The notes under the pieces are model-generated. The model searched no databases, was not told the DNA's origin, and saw only the letters and a program-made list of their open reading frames with translations. From Yamagishiella unicocca (Eukaryota > Chlorophyta > Chlorophyceae > Chlamydomonadales > Volvocaceae), in contig BDSL01000002.1 in the NCBI GenBank assembly GCA_003116995.1, positions 2,502,001 to 2,566,000 on the forward strand: a stretch of 64,000 nt of DNA, given 5' to 3'. A program made the translations under genes and the position numbers. Below, one piece after another: positions 34,021-47,323 of the stretch; position 1 is the stretch's first letter, and every line of letters begins with the position of its first letter.

Positions 34021-36646
34021 AGCTTGTTTAATGTTGTTTTCAGCAAGTTTGTATAGACATCTACTGGCATTTCCGATAAGCGCTATCCGCTCCATACGGA
34101 AACCACCGTAGGTCCCTGCCCTTCGCGATCGATGCCGTTACTCGAAGGCGCGGTCGTTGATTCGTTAGGCTCGCATTTTACTCGTTTGCATGTACCTCTT
34201 TAAAAACATCGCACGACAACGACGGAAAAGCTGCTGAGCCGTTGAGCGTCGTTGAGTCCGAAAGGAGACTCCCGCCCTAATTTTCCCGGGCTTGAGGGCA
34301 CTTAAAATGTTAATATTGGTCGCCTGATTTATTTGGTATACGTACGTGCCAAACGTACTGGACGAGATTCGAGTGCTAAGTAGGCAGCCACAACCAACAT
34401 TGGTGCCCGATTGATCAACTTGACACTCTTATCACCTCGCATTCTTTCACAAAATTATTCATGGCATACTGAATCGGGGGGCACTTTCGACGGAAAGTAC
34501 GAAGGAGACGATGTTACGATGTTACATCCGCACTTTCATACAGCACGCGTTCGTTCAAGCCAGCAGGGGGCCAATGGACACCGGCACAAGATTAAAAATG
34601 GTATCAATAGAGAGCACTCTCTTCACTTCCTCTTTTATGCCGATGTCGCTTAAGGGTAGGTACCCTGGCGACGCTAGGAGTACGAAGGAGACGAGCGGGC
34701 TGTCCGTACTTCGATGACAATGTTGTTTGGCTAATCTGCACCACTACCCACTCGCGGATTTGATCACACTACTGTTGTGCATGATTGCATTCTGGTGTGG
34801 TCGATCGACGTTTCATGGCTTTAGATACCAACAGCATCGATGCAGAGTCCCTTGGTTTGCCTTTAATGGCTTGTTGACTGCAGTATCTAGCCACACACGC
34901 GCTGCATCTCCGTTGTATCTTTTGTTTATTTGTTGGGTAGCACACGCGCAAGCAACTTTTCACGTCATCTCCCTTCCCGCCCTCGATGAAATAGCGATGG
35001 AGCCGGATCTACAAGCACCCATGGACATGCCGTACGTCGCAGCCGCGCCATTGGCGAAAACGCGCGATTCGAGCGTTTGGCCACCCATCCCAATTACATG
35101 ACTGCACCGCCTTCCGCGGGCTCCAATCCCAGACGTAAGCGATACTTACGGCTGGAAGGAATCCACGGCGCATCGCCGATCCAGCCAGCCAGCCTCCTTA
35201 CTCGCGGCCGCCCCCGCGGCGGCCCCGCTCTCGCCACACACTCCATTTGCTGCCGCCGCTGCATCAGTAGTGGAGCGGACTCCAATGTGACCACGCGTAT
35301 CATTCGTGGCAACGTCGTCATCCCCCACCCAGCAAGGACTTTGCCGCCGCCGCGTGCATGGACTGTTCGGACTGCCTCGTTCCCGCAATCATTGCCGGTA
35401 GATAGCTGTTGGCCCCGGCGCCCAGCCCCTGATGCCGCCTGCAGCGTCAGCCTGTCTGGCTCAGCCTCTCGCCGCTTCAGGGCTGCTATGTCTGCTGCGT
35501 TGCCATCCGAGATAGGGGCGCCTAGATAGGCACGCCCCTACGACGGTGTGCGCGCCCATCCAGCTGCACAGAAAATGCACGTCGGTGCCGGCGATGGGCT
35601 TGGTATGCTTGCGTGCGTCATCAGCACTTCGCCGACACCCGGTGCCCTGCTCGTCCTGCGCAGTCAGTAGAGTGCCGGCCCCCACCAATTGCCGCACCAA
35701 CTGCCGCACCAACTGCCGTACCAACTGCCGTACCAACTGCCGCACCACATTGCCGAGGCTATGGGGAGGCCCTCACTAAGCCGATTGACTGGTCGCCGCA
35801 TGAAAGTGCTGTGTCGAGCGTCGGAGGATGTCGTGGCTAGATGGCTATGGATGGCTGGTGGAAGAGCCACTGCAATCATGCATCGATCGCCGTTAGCAGC
35901 CAGGCGCATCCACGCGCATTGGACCCGCATCAAACCCTGCAGATATAGGTGGGCAGGTGCGTCGAGGTGCGAGCAGTCGCGCAATTAGGGGGTGCGCAGG
36001 AGATTGACAAAACCCCATACGATGGACTAAGTAATCACTGGCCTGCGGCGGACAGCTGTAGCGTAACGACAAGGTATTATTAGCGTTCGCATAGCGCTGG
36101 TATCTACCGATGCTGTGGGAACTGTATGTGCTCTCGGTCCATTTGTATCGCCCGGCGCAACTCTGTTTCCCTGCATATCGTACCTCGCTGCCCGGTGCAA
36201 CCCTAATTCCCTCCCGTCGTAGCCCTTATGCACAGCCCGAACCGCATGGACCCATGGGCCCATCGGCAGTAGTGTCAGGCAAAGTGAAGAGACCAAGTCG
36301 ACGACCGCAATATAAATACCGTTATTTGCGATTTATATAATTTTTATACCTTATATGTAACCGGTGTCAGTGCTATCGGTAGCGTCCGTACTAACTAATT
36401 GCTTTTCCCGGCAGTCGACAAGACGAGTAGGGACGAGGTAATGCATATTGCATCCTCGCTTGAGTGTCTTTAGCGGTAGCTGCTTACTATGGAACGTTGC
36501 CTACTGTGCGCGTATTCCACGTATGCGCCTCCGTCGCCTTGACCAACCTATACGTGTTTTTCGTAACCGGCGGATATCCACCTAGTTCATAGTCGTTGGA
36601 TTTACAGACATAGTCTGGAGGCGGCTATTACTGCGTCGATACCGCG
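34021..36646. other. Gene-poor tract upstream of the RBM28-like gene
   Basis: Holds the promoter region of the gene starting at 36647. A short 12-bp repeat occurs at 35688-35750. No coding gene or structured RNA recognised. Confidence 0.4.
35688..35750. repeat. 12-bp tandem repeat, about 5 copies
   Basis: Direct repeats of AACTGCCGYACC, with C/T alternating at one position. They are open in two frames, but no surrounding gene is recognisable. Confidence 0.88.
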
Positions 36647-39600
36647 ATGGCGGCGAAGGACTTGCGCACTGTCTTCATAAGAGGCGTTAGCTTTGACGCA
36701 GATGATAAAGACCTGGAGGGGACATTCTCAGATGTCGGTCCGGTAAAGCAGTGCTTCCTGGTCCGCGTCAAGGGCCAGCCGAAGCATCGCGGCTTTGGTT
36801 TCGTCACATATGCGTTGCCAGAAGACGCGGAGCAAGCGGTGGAGAAATTAAATGGGCAGGTTCTGAAGGGTCGAAAATTGCAGGTGCGCTGTGGAAAGTT
36901 GTCACGGGTGTCGTCGCCGCCAGGCCCATGCCGCCAGGTTCACCTATCCCGCGACAATCGCTTCCTCCTGTACCATTAATCCTCATCAGGTTGAGCTCGC
37001 TGATAAGCGTGCGACGCTTGAGGAACGCAAAAAGAAACGCAGGTTGGACCAGGAGGCCACCGCCGGGGATGCGGCGGCCGGCGACAGCGCCCCAGCAGCT
37101 GCCCAGCAGGAGCCTGTCAAGGAGCTCTCCAAGCCCCCCATATCAGCTGCACCAGTGGCCGCTAAATTAGCAGCGGCCCCTCCCTCGAAGCGGCAGCGAC
37201 CCGACCGACCCGAGGGAGCCGCCGCGTCGGCGGCCTCCTCTGAAAAGCACAAACTGCTGCGAGCCGTCGCCCTGGGAAACCTCACCCCAGCTTCCGTTGT
37301 CCAAGCATTGGTGCTGGCGCGCAAGGTGGCGCCAGTGGATGAAGTCATTAACCCCGCACCCCAGGTGCGCCGGGGGTAGCTGCGTGGCTCAAGGTTTTCA
37401 GGGTTTTCAGGGTTTCAGGGTTTTAGGGCTTTGCGCGCGATACCGGAGGGCCACGCATGTCGTGTTTGTTACCCGGCGGGCTGATGTGTGGCAGCCGCGT
37501 TGGCTCAAATACCAGCCCAGATGCAGCAAACGTCGCTGGCGGATAAGGTGTGTGGGCCGAGGGCGAGGGCGGAAGGTGCAAGCTCCAGGGGAGCGACCTG
37601 CGACACGTCTGGCGGTACGACCCCGTAAGGCCCTTCCGACCACTATGTACGCAGCCTGACAGGGTGGCCTTGCATCTTGACCCTCACTTCCACGTCTTGT
37701 ACGGACGCCGTACTGCGTTCCCAACATCTGGCCACCAGCACGGGCCAGCGCTGGCGCCCTGCCTCTTGCCTCCGGGCTAGCACGACCATGCTCAGCGACA
37801 ACCCAATGCACGCACTCGCCTTGCATCGATCTCAGCGTCTAAGTGCGCGGCATCTTCGGGCGGTCCCTTTGGGTCAAAGTTTGACTCCGGTTACGGTGTC
37901 GGCACTGATGCCCTCTGCCCTCAGGACGTTGTGCAGCAAGCCAAGCTGGCTTCCGATGGCTGCAGCGGCAACATCGTCATCGTGGTGTACAAGACGGTGA
38001 GGAAGGGGCGCCAATCGCGTGCGAGTGGGCGGGCGGGAGGTCCAGGGAGGGAGGGAGCCCAGGGAGAGCCACCGACTCGGGTCTGTGTTATCAACACGAG
38101 CCCTGCTAAGTTGCGTAGGGTGCCTTATTAGGTTTTCCGCACTTTGAAGCACGCCAGCCACTTGTGCGGACGTGGCCCGGTGCAGCGGGTCGCCATCGCC
38201 CCCGTGATGGGCGTCGTCAGGAGGTGGGGCCCGGCCCCGCTGCAGCTCACCGCACCACAGCCGCCCTCGGCGTGCACCGCGCGCCTGCCTTCCGCCCTCG
38301 ATGACCCTCACCCTCCCATGCAACCGTACGGCCCTCGTGACCCTCACCCTCCCATGCAACCGTACGGCCCTCGATGACCCCGCCGCCATGACGACCGCAG
38401 GTCAAGGACGCCATGACGGCTGTCACGCAGCTGCACAACCAGACCCTGGTGGTGCGGCCGCAGCAGCAGCAGACCGGCAAGAAGGGCAAGAAGGGCCGCA
38501 AGGGGAAGGACGGCGGCAAGAGCAAGGGTAAGGAGCCCGGAAAGGACACGACCGGGGCGAGGTCGCGGAGCCAGGCACGATCGGGGCGAGAGGCGAGACG
38601 GTGGCACGATCGGGGCGAGGGACGAGACGGCACGTTGCGTGTTACTTTATAACTTCCTGTGCCCTTTGTTTCCTCTCTGTGCCTCGGTAAGTGCGGCATC
38701 TGCGGTGGATTCGTCTCCGCGCAGGCGACGAGGACGACGACGGCGGGGCGGCGGAGGGCGATGCGGCGGACCCGGACCAGCCACAGCAGCACTCAGTGAA
38801 GCTGTGGTCCCGGGAGGTAAAGGGCGAGGGCGCCCATGTGAAGCAGTGGAGGATCATCCTGAGGAACCTGCCGTTCAAGGTGCGGTTCGGGGCAAGCGGA
38901 GGGCAGGGGAGGGCGAGGGGCGAGGGGGAAGCCGGCAGAGAGTGTGGGGAACACAGATGGCACTTGTGCAGCAGCTCGAGGGGGGGCAGGCGGCTGGGGA
39001 GGCAGGGTGGCGATGGGTAAGGGGATCGGGCTGCCAGCGATCTGAGTGGCAACAGCACGGTACTCCAGGGGGGGGGCGGGGACGAGAACCGGACCAACGC
39101 CCTGTTTACCGTTTAACTTCGGCATCAACATCCTCAGCCCGTCATTTTTGTTTTGGAAGGACTCGCTTCTAGCCGCGCATCGCCTGGCGCCGCCTAGTCG
39201 GAGCCCTCAGTGCCTGCCTCTGCCCGTCTCGCTTCTCCCCTCCGGCCCTCTCTCCTCCCCTCCCCCCTTCACTGTCTTCCCCTCTGACTCCCCGGTTTTC
39301 CTTGCAACCGCCCTGACTCCCGGCTCCCGCTGCGAGCCGCAGGTGACGGAGGCATCGCTCCATAAGGCCCTGGAGCCGGTGGGCTTCGTGTGGGAGCTCA
39401 ACCTGCCTCGACTGCCGGACGGTGAGGGTCGGGCGTCGGGGTTTAAAACGCACGCCGTACGCTCTGGTGACGAGTATTGGATGAGTCATGGCTCTGCGCT
39501 GCTGCTGTTGAGTCCCCGCTGTGCGCAACCCGCACGCTTAGCATCCGTAGCCCCACCTCGCCATCACGGCGACCCGCAACCCACCCCACCCCAGGCTGCA

Positions 39601-40255
39601 TCTCGAAACGTCTGTCCTAAACGTTTTTCCTCGCATTCACGGGTCTTCCTCGCAACCCCAGGCCGCATCAAGGGCTTTGCCTTCGCCGCCTTCACCTGTC
39701 GGGCCCACGCGGAGAAGGCCATCGCGCTGCTGAACGGCAAGGTGCGGTGGTCGAAGACGCACCATCACGTTGGAGGGGCATGTGCCGTACGAGCAGGGCC
39801 CTGTGACCGACCACTGCTGTTGGCAACCGTTGTGGCTCTACAACGGCCGGCCGGCGTTGCAACCAAGCAGCCCAAGAAAAACAAACACGCCGATCCTCTC
39901 CTCCTGCCCCTCCCCCGATGGCACCGCAGGACATGTCGGGGCGCATGGTGGTGGCGGACTGGGCGGTGTCCAAAATGCAGTACGAGGCGGCCAAGGGGCC
40001 CGCCAAAGCTGCCGCAGCAGCAGCAGCCGGTGCGGAAGCTGTCGGGGATGAGAAGGCGGAGGCGAGCTCGGACGACCCCGACCGGCCGCGATCAGGTAGG
40101 TCGTCGGTGGTTGTAGTTATTAGACGGCAGGACCGCAGGCACGAGTAGGCAAGAGTGGTGGTTTGGATTACGGGCTTTCTTGTCACAGTTCCTGTACGGC
40201 AGCTACGTTGCAGGCTCTTCGGGTGGCTGGCTGGCTGGGTGGGTGGGTGGCTGGG

Positions 40256-40309
<54 letters not shown>

Positions 40310-43300
40310 TTGTAGCGTGAGCCCAGCAGAGCCACGCGAAACATATGCAGATACGTTGTAGAAAGGCTGATTCACTAGCCGCTGAAATACAGCAGAAATT
40401 CCTCTAGCAAGCGGAGCTGAAAGGGCAACTTCTAGAGAGTGTTCTGGAAGGCTGAAGACGCTTGTACGGCACGGCTGCCGAACTTTCCGTGCCGGCCCTA
40501 TAAATCGTCTTTGCCGTCCAGTAGACGGGGACTCTGAACACTGCTGTTACGTAAAGAGTCTGTGGGGTCAAGACCCGCCTGAGACAGACGCAAGTACAGT
40601 CTTACGTTGCACCCTCGGGCGCGTCAACACTGGCTGGCTGGCTTGAGGCCCCCCCGGCTTTCTCGTCATCCGACAACGCCGCTGTCCGCATCCTAGCAGA
40701 CCCATCCTCTCTCTGACCTTCCCTATCTGCGCGGTAACTCTGCAGAATCGGAGGATTCGGAACTTGGGGACGAGGATGACGAGGGTGACGACGATGACGA
40801 CGACGATGACGAGGGCGAGGAGGAGGAGATCGGGCTGAGCAGCGATGAGGAAGGAGGAGTGTTGGACAGCGACGACGAGGGTGAAGAAGAAGAAGAAGAA
40901 GAAGAGGACGAGGGCGAAGGTGGGGAGAGTGGCCGAGGTTGGAGTCGCGCATTCTCAAGATCACTTTGACCGTGTACCCATGCATCCGTACCCCTCGCAA
41001 CCCCATTCACACACCCTGCTAGTGATGCCTCTGTTCCGTTGTCAGTTCTCTTGTTTACGTTTTACCCGGCCCGCCCTCCCGCCCGCGCCTCCCTGGACCG
41101 CAGAGGACGAAGACAAGGAAGCCGCAGTCGATGAGGAGGCGGAGGAGGAGGGCGATGGGCGAGACCTGGAGGCGCGGCGCGAGCAGGGCATGCTGAGCAA
41201 CGCGCTGCGTGCCGTACTGGACGATCACGAGGAGGAGGGCGGCCCACGGCAGCCGGCTCGCGAGGTGCCGGCTGCTGGTGGCAAGGCCGCGGCCCGGAGC
41301 GACGCGAAGCGGGGCGAGCAGCAGCTGGAGAAGCAGCTGGAGAAGCAGCCGCGCGAGAACTGGCAGGGTGACGAGGTGGAGGATCCCGGTGAGGGGTGCC
41401 GAGGGGGCCGGGCTGGGTGTTTTTGTGAGGTTGGGAGGGGAAGGGAGGGTAAAGGAGGGGATGTAGGGAAGGGCACGCCAGCTCTCGCAAAACACGCGCA
41501 GCCACCCACTGTCCTGTTTCCGCTTTCGCTGCCATTGCGTCGCCGCAGACGCCGCAGCAGACGGGCGGCCCCGCCCCGCCTTCACCTCATCCGCCGCATC
41601 CATCAGTACGACAGTGTTCGTACGGGGTCTGCCCCTGGATGCCACCGCGGCGCAGCTGCAGGTGGGCACGTGTGCTGTGTATGGAGGAGGGTCCAGGGGG
41701 GGAGCGAGATGGGCCGGGGGGGTATGGCAGGTGCGGAGAGGCTGAGAGGCAAGGGCGCGGCTTACATCCTCCCGTGCCCCCGCCCCCTAACCCCCTAGCC
41801 CCAACTTTTGCTCTCGTCGTTGGGCCGGCGAACGGACGGGTTTCGAAGCTTTTAGTTTGCGGAACCGACTCCGCGCCCACTCATCATTACATCGCTGTGC
41901 CCGGTGTCGTGCAGGCGCGGTTGGAGCTTTTCGGATCCGTCAAAGCGTGCCGGTGGGTCGGTGGGTCGGTGGGTCGGCCATCCAGCGGGTGGGCGGGGCG
42001 CCAATTCCTCCTAATGTACTCCCCCCCCCTCACGAGCTTCCCTTCCCCCATCACGAGCTTCTCCGCGGCAAGTCCTGCTCCCCAACTCTCGCCCCCTCGC
42101 GGTGTCTGCAGGCTGGTCATGGATAAGGCCTCCGGGAAGCCCAAAGGGACGGCCTTCGTGGAGTTCCGGGAGGGGGACGCGGCAGTCAAGGCGGCTGAGG
42201 CGTGCGCCAGGGGCCGGTACGCGGGGAAGGAGGTTGAGACTGGGTACTTGGTTTGGATTGTTTCTTTATGTTTTTATTTTTTTTAATGTGGGGCATGAGC
42301 GAGGCTGGAGACGGGAGGCAAGCCCTGGCCCACTAATCCGTATCATCCATGAGCCCCTGTTCTTCTCCTGCCGCCAGCCGCAACGAGGGGCCCGGCATTA
42401 CGCTAGCTGGGCGGCCCATGGAGGTGGACCTGGCGCTGAGTGGAGACGGAGCGCGGACTCTTGCGGTGAGCAGCAGGAGGGGTGGCGGGGAGATCGCTGG
42501 ACAAGAGCAGGGGGCCGGGTAGGGTGTTTAGGGTCTTAGGGGGGTGGGAGGGTTGGGAGGGGGCGACGATGGCAGGGGGTTCATTAGGGGTTCGTGGTCC
42601 GCTTCATGGGTGCAAACGGCTGCCGGAGGGAGTCAATCTCGCCCACCCTGGAGCTCATTCCTGAGTCCTCTCCAAGCTGCCCTCACCTCACCATTACCAC
42701 CACCACCATCACCACCGCCTCATTACCCCCTTGGCTGCCCCTGCTCCTGTCCTCACGCAGAACCAGCGGTTGTCGTCCAAGACTGACACCAAGGATCGTC
42801 GTAACATGTACCTGTCCAAGGAGGGCACCATCCTTGAGGGCTCGCCCGCGTGGAATGCAATGTCCGGGCACGATCAGTGAGTGGGGGCCTACCACGCCGC
42901 CTTCAAAACAAACTCGAAAAACGCCACGCCTTGCTCGGACACCCAACTTCGCCACTGTGCTGCTACTCGTATAACGCCTGCAAGTCAAATAAGCCAGATT
43001 TGGCTACCGTACGTGGAACCAAGCTGAGCCGGTTGTTTGTGTTGGCGCTGCGTGTTCCGCGCCCAGGGCCAAGCGCAAGCGCGCCGCCGAGGAGAAGAAC
43101 GTCAAGCTGCGCTCGCCCAACTTCATCATCAGCCGCACTCGCTTGTCCGTTCGCAACATCCCCCCCGGCTGGACGGAGGGTAAGCTACGCCGCATGTTTG
43201 CGGAGGCGGTCCGGCAGCGGGCAACCAAGGAGAACCCGCGGGTCGTACAGGTGGGTACGGCGTGTAACTGAAACTCCCACCTGAAAATGCGAAACATCTA

Positions 43301-46091
43301 CGACACAATTTTGTGCGGACGCGCGTGTGCCGTACGCGGGCAAAGCGATGCGCGCCTTCATTCGTCTTGTCAGGTGATAGGTGGAACCCTAAACCCCTGG
43401 CCCTCACTCCCCTCCCCCAGGCCAAGATCCTGCGCGAGAGTGAGAAGTACGACACGACGGGTGCCCGCAAGTCCAAGGTGAGGCTCTGGAGACGCGCCTC
43501 CCGGCCCCCCCCCAGCCGCTACCACTCTGCTGCCGCATACTACGTCGCTGCACTCCCCGGTTCCTCATTGGTAGTAGTCGCTTCTTCGTTCATGCCAGTC
43601 ACCCTCTTCACCCCATTCTTCGACTGCCGCTCCAGGGAATGGGCTTCGTGGAGTTTGAGAGCCACGACCACGCGCTGGTGGCGCTGCGGCAGCTGAACAA
43701 CAACCCGGGCACCAGCTGGGGTCGGGAGCGGCGACCCATCGTCGAGTTTGCCATCGACAACGTTAAGGTGGGGGGTTGCAATAAAAGAACCGGTACCTCG
43801 ACTGGGGAAATGTAGTGGGGAAGGTGGGTGGGGGGGGGTGGCATAAAGACCGGTTACACGACAATATGTATAATAGCTGGCGCATTGTCTTGTCAAGATA
43901 GGGGGGTAAAGGGTGACCCCCGAGGTGGGGGGCAGGGGGTGGCGAGGAAACCTGCAAAAATGTGGAGGAGACGCGGGGAATGGAGGACGGGGTCTGGGGC
44001 CAGGATTGTGTGTATGCATAAACGGGGGATTTTGTGATGTAGGGGTGATGCCGTGTTCCAGCGGAACCTCCAGCGAGTGACGCAGCCCTGCATGCTGGCT
44101 GTGGCACTCGAACGCAGGTGCTCAAGAAGCTTGAGCACTTCCGGGAGAAGGCAACCGCCAAGCGGCAGCAGCAGGAGCAGCAGCAGGCGGCGACCGGAGA
44201 CAAGGCCGGCGCCAATGGTGCTGCAGCAGGAGAGGACGCCGGTGGCGAGGGTGCCGCCCCAGGCAAGAAGCCACGTCGGGATCGGAGGGCGAAGAAGGCG
44301 GCGGCGGCAGCGGCGGCGGCGGAGGGCGAGCTGGCGGACGCCGGGGCGGAGGCGGCGGACGGCGAGGGAGAGGAGAAGCCAAAGGGCAAGGGGAAAGACA
44401 AGGGCAAGGGGAAAGACAAGAGCAAGAAGCGCAAGGCTTCCGAGGGTGAGTGCGAGTGGCGGCGGCGGCGTCAGCGGTGGTGTCGTTTTGACATCATCCC
44501 CCTCATGCCAAACTGACCGGTGGGACATCTCGGTCCTTTCAATATGGGACTCTCTCGGGAGGCTGGCTGACGTGGTGGGGTCGCTGGCCTGCTCTCTGCC
44601 GCCGTCGGTGGCGTCTTGGGGGGCGTCTCACTGCCCGTCTGCCTCTCCTGCGCAGGGGCCGGCGACGACGAGGGCGAGGACGGTGAGGGCGAGGGCGAGG
44701 GCCAGTCCAAGCGTCAGCGCAAGCGGCAGCGGCAGCGAGAGCGGGTGGAGCGGAAGAAGCAGCTGCTCAAGGTAGGCAGGGGCCGGGTAGGGGCCGGGTA
44801 CGCAGGTGCCAGGCTGGTGGGTTCCCCCGCGGGGTCAAAACGGTGGCACCCAGGGGCAGCTACGACACCGGTAAGGGGTTATTCCTCACGCCAGCAGCGG
44901 GGCTCCGAAACCATCGGTGTGCACAGCGCGTCGGCAGACGTACACGCCGCTGTGCCCCCGGCTTCGGCTTCGTCTCCGTGACAGTAGCCCGCGGCGGCAC
45001 GGTGGTGTTAGCCATGCGGGGAGGCGAGATGCACTCAACGGGGCAGCAGCACTCAACCCCTTGCGGCCGCCGCGATTTGAACTCGTGACCGCAGGAGGGC
45101 GGCGTGGAGGCGCTGGTGGCGGAGGTGGAGGCGACCAAGCAGCAGCGCCAGGGCAACAACGGTGCCGTACAAGACCGGCCGCCACGTCAGCCAGCGAGCC
45201 GTGGGCGTTATAAACCGCAGGAGCAGCTTGACGGTGCTGACGCGCAGCAGCGACCGCGGCAGCGCAAGCCTGCTCGCGCCGACGGCGCCGGCAACCAGCC
45301 GCGGCAGCAGCAGCGCCAGCCCGCGCGGGCTGAGGGCACCAGCAACCAGCCGCGGCAGCGGGAGGAGCAGCAGCAGCAGCGGAAGCGGCGGTCGGAGGAG
45401 AACGAGCTCGATCGCATCGCGCAACAGGGCCTTACGGAGGGAGACGGTAAGGGTGGCTGTCGAGGTAGGGGCAGGGGGCCGGCGGCATGCGCAATGGGGG
45501 CAGGGGGCCGGCGGCATGCGCAATGGGGGTTAGTGGTGGCTGATAGTGCAATGTTGAATGCAAGGGGCGGAAGAACGGAGCGAAGGGTCCATTAGATAAA
45601 CAGCATGCCAGCAGCGTGGGTGGTCGATTCGCTTCTGCATCCGTGGGGCGCAGCGGTGGGTTTTAGGGTGGGTACCAATCCCAGCCTCACGTAGGAACGG
45701 AGGTTCCTACATGCTCCCCCAAATTTGTGCAGGAGGGGCGCACCCCAAGCGGCGGCGACGAGGCGTGGCGGAGGAGGGCGAGGGCGGCGGAGACCGGCTC
45801 GACCGCCTGGTCGCTCAGTACAAGGCCAAGCTGTCAGGGGATCGACCCAAAACGAATTCAAAAACGGAAGTCAGCGGCGGTAGGGGCGCGCATGGCGGCG
45901 TCGCAGGCAAGGGTGATGGCGGCAAGGGCGCTGGCGGCAAGGGCAAAGGTGCTGCCGGTAAGGCGCCGGCAACGAAGGCTCAGAACGGCAAGGGCAAGGG
46001 GGCTGGTAAGAGCGGAGGCGGCGGGGCGGCCGGCGTCGCTGAGATTATGGCGGGGGCGGCTGGTGGCCTTCGCCGCTGGTTCGACGGATAG
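36647..46091 (+). CDS. RBM28/Nop4-like nucleolar RNA-binding protein, four RRMs
   Basis: Acts in early assembly of the large ribosomal subunit in the nucleolus (family knowledge). Exons: 36647-36883, 36990-37364, 37925-37996, 38401-38527, 38725-38879, 39343-39421, 39662-39741, 39930-40095, 40746-40919, 41104-41388, 41549-41661, 41915-41952, 42112-42216, 42378-42465, 42761-42876, 43067-43250, 43421-43477, 43636-43767, 44118-44445, 44656-44771, 45095-45446, 45733-46091. All join in phase: 1,245 residues. RRM1 (7-79): RNP2 TVFIRGVSF, RNP1 HRGFGFVTY. RRM2 (311-395): RIILRNLPF, KGFAFAAF. RRM3 (602-690): TVFVRGLPL, KGTAFVEF. RRM4 (755-862): LSVRNIPPGW, KGMGFVEF. A long acidic Asp/Glu block lies between RRM2 and RRM3; the basic Lys/Arg/Gly tail fits nucleolar targeting. 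Exon 9 could instead end at 40937, also in phase. Confidence 0.93.
37396..37432 (+). repeat. Degenerate telomere-like TTTTAGGG/TTTTCAGGG run in an intron
   Basis: GGTTTTCAGGGTTTTCAGGG continues into GTTTCAGGGTTTTAGGGC. The last unit matches the TTTTAGGG telomere repeat known from Chlamydomonas; the others differ by a C. It lies in RBM28-like intron 2. A single further CAGGGTTTTAGGG occurs at 46199-46211. Confidence 0.6.
38299..38378. repeat. Direct duplication of about 37 bp in RBM28-like intron 3
   Basis: The segment GTGACCCTCACCCTCCCATG followed by CAACCGTACGGCCCTC occurs twice in tandem just before the acceptor at 38401. Confidence 0.85.
39596..39659 (-). repeat. Dispersed intronic element, copy 4 (RBM28-like intron 6)
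   Basis: The reverse complement reads GAGGAAGACCCGTG, then AAAAACGTTTAGGACAGACG and TTTCGAGATGCA. It ends within a few bases of the intron acceptor at 39661 and is opposite to the gene. Confidence 0.75.
40219..40312. repeat. (GGCT)n tetranucleotide microsatellite
   Basis: About 20 units of GGCT with a few GGGT variants, inside the intron between exons 40095 and 40746 of the RBM28-like gene. Confidence 0.92.
45472..45528. repeat. 28-bp direct duplication in the last RBM28-like intron
   Basis: GCAGGGGGCCGGCGGCATGC followed by GCAATGGG occurs twice in tandem shortly after the donor at 45447. Confidence 0.85.
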
Positions 46092-47323
46092 GCAGGGCCT
46101 TATGCTTTGCGGCTCGGGTTGGTGGGTGCGAGGTAGAACGAGGTGATGACAATTCTGACGACGACGATGACGACAGGCAAGCAAGCGAGAGTGCGTCCAG
46201 GGTTTTAGGGTGCGTCTAGAAAAGTCCCGGTAGCCGCCTGTAGAGGGCCAGCAGGTGACACGATTCAAACGCTAGTACAGATGAACGACTGCTCATGGCT
46301 AGCGGCTGCTGGAATGCTGTTGTTTGCAGCTCCAGGGAAGTCCGTGATTGCAATTTTGCTGCGCGATCGCTTAAAATCGGCACGGCCGTGAGCGGTTTCT
46401 GGTTTTGGCCAGAAGCCACTGTCCAATGGCTCCTGCTGGCTGCACCAATATCGCAGCCTTCCTGGGCGTCAAGGGTAGAGCGGAAAGGCGTGGAGGTGGA
46501 GGGTGGGGCAGGGACGAGCGCTGCTGGAAAGAGCTGCAGTCAGCCGGAGGACCTTCACAAGCTACGCTAGCTCGCTGCCGGGGAGGGAGCTTGGGATGGG
46601 GATGGGGAGGAGGGCAGACGTGTGGGCCAGCTCACACCGTGTAAGGACGCCCCGCCTCGTCTACGGCCCAACGGCAGTTGGCGACACAGGCAGTGCATGT
46701 CATGCGCACACAACCACCTTCGCTGCGCCGCCTTCCTCAGCCGCACAGAACCACCAGCCACAGCGCCCGAGCCACAAACAGCGTTACCCCAGACTGATGC
46801 GTCGCACGAGCACGTGCGCTCCGAAGTGACAGCACCCAGCGAGTGGTAAGGCCGAACGCCCGGCGACGTGGCATCGTGGTGTGGCCTCGGCGGCATCTTG
46901 CCTTACTGCTTACTCGCACGAGGGCTTCCGCTTCCAGCCGGCCGCAGCGCACATACTGGGTTGCTGTAGCTTTGCAACGCCGCACGGGCGTGGTAAACAA
47001 GCGCTCACCGACGATGAAGCGAGGGTGGCTCTGCCCCCCCGCGGCCTGCATGCCTCCTGCGTTCAAAAACCCCGGCGCCTGCCCGCATGAGTCGTGGCCC
47101 AGCACAGTCGCGGGAACCGCGGCCCCAGCCACCAGCGCCTCTCGCCGCCGCCCGGCTTCCCTTGCCTGGCCTTTCGCCCTCCCTACAAGGCCCCCACAAC
47201 CTACACGACCTACGCCGCACTCCAGATGTCGCTCGGAACCCCGCAACCCCATGCGCCTCACATGCTTCGAATGCGCGCCTAAGAACCTGGACGATCGTCA
47301 GGCCACGACCCCGTCCTGCCACC
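46092..47323. other. Convergent 3' intergenic region
   Basis: Contains the 3' UTRs of the RBM28-like gene (plus) and the proteasome gene (minus). A plus-strand TGTAA lies at 46640-46644. No further gene is seen. Confidence 0.5.
46640..46644 (+). other. Probable polyadenylation signal TGTAA of the RBM28-like gene
   Basis: TGTAA is the usual polyadenylation signal of chlorophycean nuclear genes. This one lies about 550 bases after the stop codon. Confidence 0.5.
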
